This document shows positions 31,694-39,873 of a stretch of 64,000 bases of DNA, one piece after another. A program made the position numbers and the translations under genes. Under the pieces are notes generated by a model. It did no database searches and was not told the origin of the DNA. It was given only the letters and a program-made list of their open reading frames with translations. This DNA is from Azophilus sp026709365. Its GTDB lineage: Bacteria > Pseudomonadota > Gammaproteobacteria > Pseudomonadales > Azotimanducaceae. The stretch spans positions 2,666,001-2,730,000 of the forward strand of contig OZ241345.1 in NCBI GenBank assembly GCA_965200175.1, written 5' to 3'. Each line of letters opens with the position of its first letter. Position 1 is the first letter of the stretch.

Positions 31694-33064
31694 ATGACGG
31701 CATGCAGCAGCGAATTCCTCTCCCGCGTCAGCGCGGTCGTCGGACCGGAGAACCTCACCCTCGACCAGCCCAGCCTCACCTCCGGGTCCAGGGACTGCTT
31801 CCACTTCTCGCCGGTGCTGATCCCGCAGCTTGAGGGGCGCACCGCCGAGGCCATCGCCTTCCCCAAGACCCAGGAGCAGCTGCGCGAACTGATCGCGCTC
31901 TCGGTTCGGCAGGGGGTTGCCGTCACGCCGAGGGGCGGCGGCACCGGCAACTACGGCCAAGGCGTGCCGCTGCACGGGGGGCTGATGATCAACACCCGCC
32001 GCATGGATCGAATCCTGCGCTTGGACAGCGCCGAGGCCCATGTGGAGGCCGGCGTGCGGCTGTGGAGCATCGAGCAGGAGGCGGCGCGGCATGGCGCTGA
32101 GCTGCGCATGTTCCCCAGCACGGTGGTGACCTCCAGCGCGGCCGGGTTCATCACCGGCGGCAGCGGCGGCATCGGCTCCGTGCAATGGGGCATGCTGCGC
32201 GACCTCGACAACATCCGCCAAGCGACCATCCTGACCTGCGAAGCCAACCCGCGGCGCCTCGAACTGCGCACCGCCGATGAGTTGGCCGACGTGCTGCACA
32301 ACTGCGGCCTCACCGCCTTCGCCACCGAGGTGGTCTTCGCGCTGGCGCCGAAAACCCAGTGGCATCAATACGTCCTCGCCTTTGACGACTTCCAGGAGGC
32401 CTTGGCCTGCGCCCAGGAGGTGGCGACGGATCGCGCGTTGGGCAAGCGCCTGGCCACCGTGTTCGAGTGGCCGGTGCCCAGCTACTTCGTGCCCTTGGTG
32501 CGGCGCGGCGCCTGCCCGGAAGGGAAGGCGCTGGCGTTCCTGATGACGCCACTGCCGCCGCAGCAGATGGCGGACCACCTGTCGCGCCTTGGGGTGGACG
32601 GCGGTGAATGCACGTTCCATCTTGAGCCGAACGCCAAGCCCGTGGCGCGCAAGGGGTTCCAGATCTATGACTTCACCTGGAACCACACCACCCAGTGGGC
32701 GATGAAGTCGGACCCCAAGCTCACCTACCTGCAGGAGAACTTCGATCCGGACCGGGTGGCGACGCAGTTGCGCGAACGCAGGCAACGGTTCGGCGACCAG
32801 GTGCAGTCGCACATTGAGTTCATCTACGACCCTGACGCGGGCGTCGTCCGTCCCGGCGGCCTGAGCATCGTGAAGTTCCGCGGCAAGCGCGACCTGTGGC
32901 GGCTGATCGACTACTGCGAGGCGCACGGCATCCAAATCGCCAACCCGCACACCCACTATCTGGACGACGACACGCGCTGGTACGGCGACAACTTTCTCGC
33001 CGCCAAGGACCGCTGGGACCCAAACCACTTGCTGAACCCCGGGCACCTGCGGGCGCTGGAATAG
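31694..33064 (+). CDS. FAD-linked oxidase (FAD_binding_4 / GlcD type)
   Basis: A 456-residue flavoprotein of the vanillyl-alcohol-oxidase superfamily. The PP-loop-like FAD segment VTPRGGGTGNYGQGVPL is around residues 77-93, and the HVEAGVRLWSIE and SSAAGFITGGSGGIGS segments that hold FAD follow. The C-terminal half carries the substrate cap and ends NPHTHYLDDDTRWYGDN ... HLLNPGHL, the end motif of glycolate/D-lactate-type FAD oxidases. It is the first gene of a plus-strand operon with a cytosine-deaminase-like hydrolase (10-base gap), biuret-hydrolase-like enzyme, permease and AtzG/AtzE. A 2-hydroxy acid is the family-typical substrate; oxidation of a heterocycle-derived intermediate is possible. 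The actual reaction is unknown. Confidence 0.82.
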   Translation: MTACSSEFLSRVSAVVGPENLTLDQPSLTSGSRDCFHFSPVLIPQLEGRTAEAIAFPKTQEQLRELIALSVRQGVAVTPRGGGTGNYGQGVPLHGGLMINTRRMDRILRLDSAEAHVEAGVRLWSIEQEAARHGAELRMFPSTVVTSSAAGFITGGSGGIGSVQWGMLRDLDNIRQATILTCEANPRRLELRTADELADVLHNCGLTAFATEVVFALAPKTQWHQYVLAFDDFQEALACAQEVATDRALGKRLATVFEWPVPSYFVPLVRRGACPEGKALAFLMTPLPPQQMADHLSRLGVDGGECTFHLEPNAKPVARKGFQIYDFTWNHTTQWAMKSDPKLTYLQENFDPDRVATQLRERRQRFGDQVQSHIEFIYDPDAGVVRPGGLSIVKFRGKRDLWRLIDYCEAHGIQIANPHTHYLDDDTRWYGDNFLAAKDRWDPNHLLNPGHLRALE

Positions 33065-33074
33065 GCCAAGCCCG

Positions 33075-34316
33075 GTGGACGTGGAGGTGCTGATCACCGG
33101 GGCCCGAGCGCCGAACGGCAAGGAGCCGCTATCGCTCGGCATCGTCGGCGAGCGCATCGCCCATCTGGGCGACGGCGAAGGGGTGAATGCCGGCCGGGTC
33201 ATCGATGCACAAGGCTGCCTGCTGCTGCCCGGCTTGGTTGAGCCCCATGCCCACCTCGACAAAACCTACAGCGTCGCCGCCCTGCCGGCGGGCCCGGCGT
33301 CCGGGCAGGGGGCGCTGCGGGAGGCGATCGCCGCGATGGGGCAGCACAAGGCGGAACGCAGCATCGACGAGATGCTCGAACGCGCCGACGCCGCCTTGAA
33401 GCGGGCGACCGCCTGCGGCGTCAGCACCCTGCGCAGCCACGTCGATGTCGGCGCGCCCGCCGACCTCGACAACCTAAGGGCCTTGCTGGACCTGGGGCGG
33501 GCGCATCGGCACCGCATCGCGCTGCGGTTGACCGTGCTCAGCGATCCGGGCAGCCGCGACGGCTTCGCCCTGTCGCGCGAGGCGCTGGCGCTGGGCGCGG
33601 ACGCCATCGGCGGCGCACCGGCCTTGACGGCCGACCCCCAGCGGAGCATCAGCGCCAGCTTTGACCTGGCCGACATGCGCGGCTGCGCGATCGACCTGCA
33701 CATCGACGAGAACGAGGATCCGCGCAGCCCCTGCCTCGAGCAGCTGGCCGACGAGGCGCGCCGGCGCCGCTGGCAGGGCGACCTGTGCGCCAGCCATTGC
33801 TGCGCCCTGGGCTTCGCGCGCAAGTCGGATCGCGACCGCATCATCGGCAAAGTGGCCGAGGCCGGCATCGACATCGTGGCCCTGCCCGCCTGCAACCTCT
33901 TCCTGATGGGCAGGGGCCAGGAACCCGTCCCCCGGGGCATAGCGCCGGTCAACGCCCTGCAGGAGGCCGGCGTCAACGTCTGCGTGGGCACGGACAACGT
34001 GCAGGATCCGTTTCACGCCTTGGGCGACTACGATCCGCTCGCCAACGCGGCCCTGCTGTTCAACGCCGCCCACTTCGGTGGCCAGGACGTCGGGCGGGCG
34101 CTGCGCTTGGCCACCGACAACGCCGCCCAAGCGCTCGGCCTGGGCGATGGCTACGGCCTCCAAGCAGGGGCCCTGGCCAACTTCAGCCTGTACCGCTGCG
34201 ACGGCCCGCTCGCCGCCCTGACCGAGCGCCCGCTGCGCGCCTGGGTGTTCTTTCGCGGACGGCCGATCCTGCGGCAGAGCCTTGCGCAACACTGGCTGGT
34301 CGGCGATGGGCGCTAG
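33075..34316 (+). CDS. Cytosine-deaminase-like amidohydrolase
   Basis: A 413-residue metal-dependent hydrolase of the amidohydrolase superfamily, CodA subgroup. Metal and substrate motifs occur in order: EPHAHLDKT (around residue 56), SHVDV, HIDENEDPRSPCLEQ, the ASHC histidine, PACNLFLMGR and GTDNVQDPF, all counterparts of the CodA set. It starts with GTG at 33075, 10 bases after the FAD oxidase. CodA relatives deaminate cytosine, isocytosine, isoguanine or s-triazines such as ammelide. Placed with biuret-hydrolase-like, AtzG and AtzE homologues, a pyrimidine or triazine-like amine is a sensible guess, but the sequence does not settle it. The last 11 bases overlap the next gene. Confidence 0.82.
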   Translation: MDVEVLITGARAPNGKEPLSLGIVGERIAHLGDGEGVNAGRVIDAQGCLLLPGLVEPHAHLDKTYSVAALPAGPASGQGALREAIAAMGQHKAERSIDEMLERADAALKRATACGVSTLRSHVDVGAPADLDNLRALLDLGRAHRHRIALRLTVLSDPGSRDGFALSREALALGADAIGGAPALTADPQRSISASFDLADMRGCAIDLHIDENEDPRSPCLEQLADEARRRRWQGDLCASHCCALGFARKSDRDRIIGKVAEAGIDIVALPACNLFLMGRGQEPVPRGIAPVNALQEAGVNVCVGTDNVQDPFHALGDYDPLANAALLFNAAHFGGQDVGRALRLATDNAAQALGLGDGYGLQAGALANFSLYRCDGPLAALTERPLRAWVFFRGRPILRQSLAQHWLVGDGR

Positions 34317-35001
34317 CCTGACGGTCGCCGCGCTGCCGCGCCCGCAGCGCTTGGCGCTCGACGAGACGGCGCTGCTGCTGATCGACATGCAGCGGGACTT
34401 CCTGGAGCCGGGCGGCTTCGGCGCGGCGCTCGGCAACGACGTCTCTAGGCTGCGGGCCTGCGTACCGCCCTGCGCCAAACTGCTGGCGGAGGCCCGGCGC
34501 TTGGGACTGCTGGTGGTTCACACCCGCGAGGGCCATCGCCCCGACCTGACCGATCTGCACCCCGAAAAGCTGGCCCGCTGCCCGGCGGGGGGCGCCATTG
34601 GCGAGCGCGGCCCCATGGGCCGCATCCTAGTGCGCGGCGAGCCGGGCCACGGCATCATTCCGGAACTGCGCCCCATCACCGGCGAAGTGGTGATCGACAA
34701 GCCCGGCAAGGGCGCCTTCCACGCCACCGACCTGGACTTGGTGCTGCGCCGCGCCGGGACGCGCTGCCTGATCGCCTGCGGCGTGACCACGGAGGTCTGC
34801 GTTCACAGCACCGTTCGCGAGGCCAATGACCGGGGCTTTCGGGTGCTGGTGCCGGGCGACTGCTGCGCCTCCTACTTCCCCGCGTTCCACCAGGCGGGCC
34901 TTGAGATGATTGCCGCCCAAGGGGGCATCTTCGGCTTCGTCACCGACTCCGCCAGCCTGCTGGCCGGCACGGCGGACATCCCGGCACGAGGCGTTCAATG
35001 A
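34306..35001 (+). CDS. Isochorismatase-family amidohydrolase, biuret-hydrolase-like
   Basis: A cysteine hydrolase of 231 residues from the ATG at 34306; an upstream ATG at 34282 lies inside the previous gene. The catalytic triad is Asp27 (LLIDMQRDF), Lys132 (IDKPGKGAF) and Cys165 (TTEVCVHST). Besides the triad it carries a string of segments I remember from biuret hydrolase: HTREGHRPDL, GRILVRGEPG, IIPELRPITGE, REANDRG and a DCC pair. It would convert biuret, triuret or a similar ureido compound to simpler products and ammonia. AtzG and AtzE, which feed biuret into this step in cyanuric-acid degradation, lie two genes downstream. It overlaps the previous gene by 11 bases and the next by 4. 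Confidence 0.78.
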   Translation: MGASLTVAALPRPQRLALDETALLLIDMQRDFLEPGGFGAALGNDVSRLRACVPPCAKLLAEARRLGLLVVHTREGHRPDLTDLHPEKLARCPAGGAIGERGPMGRILVRGEPGHGIIPELRPITGEVVIDKPGKGAFHATDLDLVLRRAGTRCLIACGVTTEVCVHSTVREANDRGFRVLVPGDCCASYFPAFHQAGLEMIAAQGGIFGFVTDSASLLAGTADIPARGVQ

Positions 35002-36575
35002 CGACGTTCAGGCCTCGCTTCTGGTCGTCGGGCGACTGGAACGCGCTGTTCGGCTTCGGCACCAACGTGCTGGTCAACCTGCTGGTGCTGACCGGCCTGC
35101 TGCGCTACGCCTTGCAGATGCCGGACGAACTGGTGTTCGGCCGCATTCTGCCGGCGGCCGGGCTGATGCTGGCGCTCAGCACCGGCTACTACGCCTGGCT
35201 GGCTTGGCGGCTCTCCGCCCGGGAGCAGCGCCACGACGTGTGCGCGCTGCCCTCCGGCGTCGGGGTCGCGCACATGTTCATCGTGACGTTCGTCATCATG
35301 CTGCCCATCCAAGCGGCCACCGGCGATGCGGTGGCCGCTTGGGAGGCGGGCCTTGCCTGGGTCTTCATCCAAAGCGTCATCCTGATGCTGGGCGGCTACA
35401 TCGCCCCGGTGATTCGGCGCATCACGCCTCGGGCGGCCCTGCTGGGCACGCTGGCCGGCGTGTCGGTGACCTTCATCTCCATGCGGCCGGCGCTGGAAAT
35501 CTTCATGCAGCCGGGCATCGGCCTGATCTGCCTGTTCGTGATCCTGCTCGGCTGGCTGGGCAAGGTGCGCTGGCCTTGGGGGCTGCCGGCCGGGCTGGTT
35601 GCGGTCGCAATCGGCGCCGCCATTGCCTGGACATCGACCCTGCTGGGCTTCGAGCTCGGCGGGCTGACCCTGGCCGGCGTCGCCGACAGCTTCCGGAACT
35701 TCGGGTTCAACCTGCCGCTGCCGGCGATCGGCCACACCTTCTCAGGCTTTCAGTTCCTGGGCGTGCTGCTGGTGACCGCCATTCCGTTCGGCATCTACGA
35801 CCTCGTGGAGGCGATGGACAACGTCGAAAGCGCCCAGGCCGCCGGAGACCGGTACCCCACCCAACGGGTGGTGTTCGCCGACGGCGCGGTCAGCATGATC
35901 GGCTGCTTGGCCGGCAACCCGTTCATCAACGCGGTTTACATCGGCCATCCGGGCTGGAAGTCGATGGGCGGCGGCATTGGCTATTCCGCCGTGACCGGCA
36001 TCGCCGTGCTGCTGCTAGCTTGGTTCGGCCTGCTGCCCCTGCTGCTGGCCTTGGTGCCGGTGGTGGCCATCCTGCCGATCCTGCTGTACATCGGCATGCA
36101 GATCGGCGCCCAGGCGTTTCAGGAGTCTCCCGCCCGGCATGCGCCAGCCATTGTCCTGGCGATGGTGCCGCACTTCGCCGCCTGGGCGCGCAACCTGGTC
36201 GATGGCGCGCTCTCCGTGGCAGGCGCCGATGCGCAGGCCCTGGACGCCGCCGAACTGGCCGCGGCCGGCGTGCTGTACGAGGGCCTGGAGGCGCTGGGCG
36301 GCGGCGCCATCCTCAGCGGCCTGCTGCTCGGCGCGATGGCGACGCTCATCATTGAGCGCCGCTTCAGGGGTGCGGCCGCATTTGCGGCGGCGGGCAGTGC
36401 GCTATCCTACTTCGGCTTCATGCATGGCGAAGCAGTCGGCTGGGCGGTATCGCCCGCCATTGCCGCTTCGTACGCAGCACTCGCCCTGATGCTGGTGGCG
36501 CTGCGGCCGGTCGATGGCCGTGCGCGGACGCCTAGGGAACCTGCCAAGGAGACGACCCATGGCTCACCAGCCTGA
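34998..36575 (+). CDS. Membrane permease, xanthine/uracil permease-like
   Basis: A 525-residue polytopic membrane protein with at least ten hydrophobic helices, for example VLVNLLVLTGLLRYAL, LIPIQ-type helix 4 and AVLLLAWFGLLPLLLALVPV. Features such as IYDLVEAMDNVESAQAAGDRY and GCLAGNPFINAVYIGHPGWK lie where NCS2/AzgA-type permeases bind substrate, so it is a distant member of that fold. It is coupled by an ATGA overlap (34998-35001) to the biuret-hydrolase-like gene and overlaps atzG by 17 bases. It therefore probably imports the compound degraded by this operon. The substrate is unknown. Confidence 0.75.
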   Translation: MTTFRPRFWSSGDWNALFGFGTNVLVNLLVLTGLLRYALQMPDELVFGRILPAAGLMLALSTGYYAWLAWRLSAREQRHDVCALPSGVGVAHMFIVTFVIMLPIQAATGDAVAAWEAGLAWVFIQSVILMLGGYIAPVIRRITPRAALLGTLAGVSVTFISMRPALEIFMQPGIGLICLFVILLGWLGKVRWPWGLPAGLVAVAIGAAIAWTSTLLGFELGGLTLAGVADSFRNFGFNLPLPAIGHTFSGFQFLGVLLVTAIPFGIYDLVEAMDNVESAQAAGDRYPTQRVVFADGAVSMIGCLAGNPFINAVYIGHPGWKSMGGGIGYSAVTGIAVLLLAWFGLLPLLLALVPVVAILPILLYIGMQIGAQAFQESPARHAPAIVLAMVPHFAAWARNLVDGALSVAGADAQALDAAELAAAGVLYEGLEALGGGAILSGLLLGAMATLIIERRFRGAAAFAAAGSALSYFGFMHGEAVGWAVSPAIAASYAALALMLVALRPVDGRARTPREPAKETTHGSPA

Positions 36576-36816
36576 CGGGAAGGAGTTCAGGCCGGCGGAC
36601 CTGATCGCCGAGCAGCCCGAGCTCATCAACACGCTGGCGGCGCTGGCCGGCGTGCGGATTCCCGAGGCCAGCGCCGAGGCGGTGCGCGGCCACCTCCTGA
36701 CCGCCGCCCGCATGGCGCAACTTCTCTACGCCACGCCGCTGCCCGACCACGTCCTCGACTTCGCTGCGGTGTTCACGCCCGCCGACGGGCTCGCGGAGGG
36801 CCAAAACGGTGACTGA
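36559..36816 (+). CDS. atzG: AtzG-like small subunit (DUF4089)
   Basis: An 85-residue helical protein of the DUF4089/AtzG type, with the pattern IPEASAEAVRGHLLTAARMA followed by a C-terminal VFTPA end. AtzG forms a complex with the amidase AtzE and is needed for its stability. The ATG at 36559 has a strong AAGGAG eight bases upstream. A longer frame from 36514 lies inside the permease gene and is rejected. The gene overlaps the permease end by 17 bases and the amidase start by 8. In Klebsiella a similar DUF4089-amidase pair (HpxX/HpxY) accompanies HpxW, so a purine role is the main alternative to carboxybiuret. Confidence 0.78.
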   Translation: MAHQPDGKEFRPADLIAEQPELINTLAALAGVRIPEASAEAVRGHLLTAARMAQLLYATPLPDHVLDFAAVFTPADGLAEGQNGD

Positions 36817-38212
36817 GCCGTTCGCCACAGCGACCGACATTGCCCAAGCCGTATGCTCGGGGGAGTCCAGGGCATACGACCAAGTGGCGATGGCGCTGCG
36901 CCAAATCCGCGCCGCAAACCCCAAGCTGAACTGCTTCACCGCCGTTTTGGCGGCGCGAGCGCGGGCGCGCGCCGAGGCGCTGGATGCCCGCATCGCGGCC
37001 GGCGAGCCCGGCGGCGCGCTGGCCGGCGTCCCCTTCGCGGTCAAGAACCTGTTCGACATCGAGGGCCTGGCCACGCTGGCGGGCAGCAAGATCAACGCCG
37101 AACGGGCGCCGGCGAGTCGCGATGCGCTGCTGATTCGCCGTCTGGAAAGCGCCGGCGCCATCCTCGTCGGCGCCCTGGGGATGGGCGAGTACGCCTACGA
37201 CTTCACTGGCGAGAACCAACATTACGGCCCCTGCCGGAATCCTTGGGATGCCGGGCGGATGACCGGCGGCTCCTCGTCGGGCAGCGGCGGCGCCACCGCT
37301 GCCGGGCTGGTCCCCTTCGCCTTGGGCTCCGACACCAACGGCTCGATCCGGGTGCCGGCCTCGCTGTGCGGCCTGTTCGGGCTGAAGCCCACCTACGGAC
37401 GCCTGCCGCGAACCGGCACCTACCCGTTCTGCGACAGCTTGGACCATCTCGGCCCCTTGGCGCGCAGCAGCCGGGACCTGGCCCGCGTGTACGACGTGCT
37501 GCAGGGCTTCGATGACGGCGACCACGCCTGCGCCAACCGGCCCGCCGAGCCGGTTGAGCCGCTGCTCGACAAGGGGATCGACGGACTGCGATTCGCCGTC
37601 GCCAACGGCTACTTCAACTGCGACGCCTTTCCGGAGGCGGCCGCTGCCGTCGCCGCCGTGGCCGACGCGTTGGGCGCCCGGCACTCCCTGGCCCTCGAGG
37701 GCGCTGCGGAGGGCCGCGCCGCAGCCTACCTGATCACCAATGGCGAAGGCGCCGCGCTGCACCGCCAACGGCTGCTGTCGCGGCCCCAGGACTTTGACGC
37801 GGACACGCGCGACCGCTTTCTGGCCGGCTGCCTGCTTCCCGCCGCTTGGCTGCTGCGCGCCCAAGCCGTGCGGCGTTGGTGGCAAGCCAAAATGCTTAAG
37901 GCGTTCGCGACGGTTGACGTCATCGCAGCACCCTGCACGCCCTGCTCCGCGCCCCTGCTGGGGGCCAAAACGCTGCGCATTGACGGCGAGGACCAGCCCC
38001 TGCGGCCCAACTTGGGATTGTTCACCCAACCCTTCTCGGCGATTGGCCTGCCGGTTTGCAGCGTACCGCTCAGATCGGCCGCAACCGGCTTGCCCATCGG
38101 CGTGCAACTGGTTGCGCCGCCTTGGCGGGAAGACCTGTGCTTAAGGGCGGCAGCCGCCCTTGAGGCGCTCGGCGTCGTCGATTGCGGGCAACCCCCGTTG
38201 GCGACAGCCTGA
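36809..38212 (+). CDS. atzE: Amidase, AtzE/HpxY-like (1-carboxybiuret or related ureido-acid hydrolase)
   Basis: A 467-residue amidase-signature enzyme with an intact Ser-cis-Ser-Lys machinery: Lys79 (AVKNLFD), the MTGGSSSGSGGA loop around residues 152-163, and the nucleophile Ser179 in TNGSIRVPAS. Fusion-like overlap with the AtzG gene (GTG start at 36809, 8 bases inside atzG) identifies it as the AtzE type, which deaminates 1-carboxybiuret so that it decarboxylates to biuret. The related HpxY of purine operons is thought to act on another ureido acid. As the window also has PucG, which would form oxalurate, oxalurate is a serious alternative substrate. It is the last gene of the operon, facing the convergent creatininase gene 24 bases away. 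Confidence 0.78.
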   Translation: MTEPFATATDIAQAVCSGESRAYDQVAMALRQIRAANPKLNCFTAVLAARARARAEALDARIAAGEPGGALAGVPFAVKNLFDIEGLATLAGSKINAERAPASRDALLIRRLESAGAILVGALGMGEYAYDFTGENQHYGPCRNPWDAGRMTGGSSSGSGGATAAGLVPFALGSDTNGSIRVPASLCGLFGLKPTYGRLPRTGTYPFCDSLDHLGPLARSSRDLARVYDVLQGFDDGDHACANRPAEPVEPLLDKGIDGLRFAVANGYFNCDAFPEAAAAVAAVADALGARHSLALEGAAEGRAAAYLITNGEGAALHRQRLLSRPQDFDADTRDRFLAGCLLPAAWLLRAQAVRRWWQAKMLKAFATVDVIAAPCTPCSAPLLGAKTLRIDGEDQPLRPNLGLFTQPFSAIGLPVCSVPLRSAATGLPIGVQLVAPPWREDLCLRAAAALEALGVVDCGQPPLATA

Positions 38213-38235
38213 AGTTGCGCCTTTCCGGCTGGGGA

Positions 38236-39042
38236 TCACTGCGGCTGCCAGTCGCTGCGGTCGCGCAGGCGGCTCAGCGGGTAGGCTGCGACCTCCTCAA
38301 TGAGCGTCGCCAAGCCCTGCATGTAGTGGTTGCAGTACAGGGCACCGAGTTCAGCCGTGGCGTCCGCGGCATTGCCGGAGCAGCCTTCGGGATGCAGGTC
38401 GTTGGACAGCCAACCCATGTAGGTGCTGCCCAGCACCCGAAGCTGGCGGTTCTCGGCCTCGACCTCGGCCAGCAGCCCCTTGAAGTTGCGCGCCTTGTCC
38501 ATCTTCACCAGGTCAGGGCGCAGATGCAGCATCATGGAGGTCTCCACCTGCCCGGCGTGAATGCCGTGCCGCACCTCATCGGCCGGCACGTCGCTGGCCG
38601 GGGCGCCGAAGCTCCAGCCGCTGCAGCCCACGGCCAGCATCCTGCGCTTGACCCGCAGCTCCCGGCAGCAGATCTCCATCACCTGCGGCTGGCCGCCGTG
38701 GGCATTAAAGAACATCAGCTTGTACACGCCGGCTCGGGCCACGCTCTCGCCAATCTCCATCCAGCTGCTCAACAGCGTCTGCGCACTATGGGTCAACGTG
38801 CCCTCGAACTGCACATGCTCAGTGGACTTGCCGATGTCCTGGGTCGGCAGCAGCAGCAGCGGCACCTCCTCGGCCACCAAGCGCGCCGCGCCCAGGCAAA
38901 TGGACTCCGCAATGGTCGCATCGGTGCTGACCGGCAGGTGCGGTCCGTGCTGCTCGATCGCGCCGAGCGGCAGCAGCGCCACGGTGCGCTCCGGGTCGAG
39001 TTCCGTGAATTCATCCGTGCTCAGATCCTGCCAGTGGCGCAT
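38236..39042 (-). CDS. Creatininase-family amidohydrolase
   Basis: A 268-residue metal hydrolase of the creatininase family. The zinc motifs LPLGAIEQHGPHLP (around residues 25-38), a following Asp in VSTDATIAE, and the NAHGGQ motif near residue 115 are present, as is a late conserved Glu in GQVETSMMLHL. Members open the lactam ring of creatinine to creatine or act on similar cyclic amides. No creatinase gene is in the window, so creatinine is possible but not shown. It sits divergent from a Rid-family gene, between two nitrogen-catabolic operons. A gap of about 127 bases separates the two divergent starts. Confidence 0.85.
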   Translation of the reverse strand: MRHWQDLSTDEFTELDPERTVALLPLGAIEQHGPHLPVSTDATIAESICLGAARLVAEEVPLLLLPTQDIGKSTEHVQFEGTLTHSAQTLLSSWMEIGESVARAGVYKLMFFNAHGGQPQVMEICCRELRVKRRMLAVGCSGWSFGAPASDVPADEVRHGIHAGQVETSMMLHLRPDLVKMDKARNFKGLLAEVEAENRQLRVLGSTYMGWLSNDLHPEGCSGNAADATAELGALYCNHYMQGLATLIEEVAAYPLSRLRDRSDWQPQ

Positions 39043-39169
39043 GCTGATTCACCTGTTCCTTAAGTCGCACTCGCAAAGCCAAGACGCCATCCCAAGCCGC
39101 CCTTCGAAGCGGCCGCCGGCAGGCCAAATAGCTTAAGCTGCGCGGCCAACGCCGTCCACGAGGTCCGCC

Positions 39170-39559
39170 ATGCCCGCCCTAACCAACCCAGCGAACATCC
39201 ACCCGCCTTTCGGCAACTACGCCCACGGGTTTGAAGTGCCGGCCGGGGCGCGGTTCGTGCTGACTTCCGGCCAGTTGGGAATTGGCAAAAACCGTGCCAT
39301 ACCGAACGGCGCGGAGGCGCAGGCGGAACTGTGCTTTGACGCCATCGAGGCGATTCTCAAGGAAGCGGGCATGGACTTGGCTGACGTCGTTCACCTGCGC
39401 GCCTACGTCACCGAGCGCGCCGCCTTTGCGAGCTACATGGCAGTGCGCGACCGGCGCCTTGGCGGCCGGCGGGTCGCCTCGACGTTGCTGGTGGTCGGCG
39501 GCTTCACGCGGGAGGAGTTTCTGGTCGAGGTTGAGGCCACGGCAGCTCGCCGGACCTGA
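39170..39559 (+). CDS. RidA/YjgF family protein
   Basis: A 129-residue Rid-family protein with the fold-typical FVLTSGQLGI, LADVVHLRAYV and FLVEVEATA segments. RidA hydrolyses reactive enamines and imines released by PLP enzymes. Other Rid members act in degradation of pyrimidines (RutC type) or ureides, and catabolic operons often carry one. In this protein an Arg (GGFTREEFLVEVEA) precedes the last strand, which could serve as the usual substrate-carboxylate ligand, though its alignment is uncertain. A role as deaminase helper for this catabolic region is plausible. The gene stands alone, divergent from the creatininase gene. Confidence 0.85.
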   Translation: MPALTNPANIHPPFGNYAHGFEVPAGARFVLTSGQLGIGKNRAIPNGAEAQAELCFDAIEAILKEAGMDLADVVHLRAYVTERAAFASYMAVRDRRLGGRRVASTLLVVGGFTREEFLVEVEATAARRT

Positions 39560-39750
39560 GGAGCGTGCCCGCTAACAGTGCAGCGCTGCACCTGCAAGGG
39601 GCGCATCCCGTGATTTCCGTGCGATCGGACCGGTGCGGCGAGGGCAGGGCTTGCCGCGCGCTCCGATCCGTTGCAAAACAATCGTTTGTCAGCACTTCGC
39701 AAAGCCGGCTCGGCGGCGGCATCCCAAAGCGGCCGTCCGGTCAGCATTTT
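39560..39750. promoter_or_regulatory. Upstream region of the sigma-54 promoter with a candidate activator site
   Basis: At 39587-39603 the sequence TGCACC-TGCAA-GGGGCG fits an NtrC half-and-half pattern with two mismatches. Overlapping it on the left is the perfect palindrome GTGCAGCGCTGCAC (39578-39591). Both lie about 160 to 180 bases upstream of the sigma-54 promoter, a suitable distance for an enhancer. This was judged by eye only. Confidence 0.3.
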
Positions 39751-39766
39751 TGGCACAACGATTGCA
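39751..39766 (+). promoter_or_regulatory. Sigma-54 promoter of the TonB-dependent receptor
   Basis: TGGCACAACGATTGCA matches the -24/-12 consensus TGGCAC-N5-TTGCA completely, with exactly 10 bases between the invariant GG and GC. The transcript would start near 39777, about 97 bases before the receptor ATG. Sigma-54 dependence implies an enhancer-binding activator, commonly NtrC for nitrogen genes. Confidence 0.75.
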
Positions 39767-39873
39767 TTCGTTGCCAAGGATATGCCCGCGTGGCCAAGCA
39801 GATCGAGGCCGGAACGGGCAAAAGCCATGCAACAGCATTCCGTCGCTTAAGACGCAACATGAGAGCAACCCCC

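Noticed and set aside
39061..39090. Sigma-54 promoter for the creatininase gene (TGGCTTTGCGAGTGC on the minus strand)
   Set aside because: Spacing of GG and GC fits, but the conserved CAC and TTGC positions are mostly lost, so it is not credible without data.
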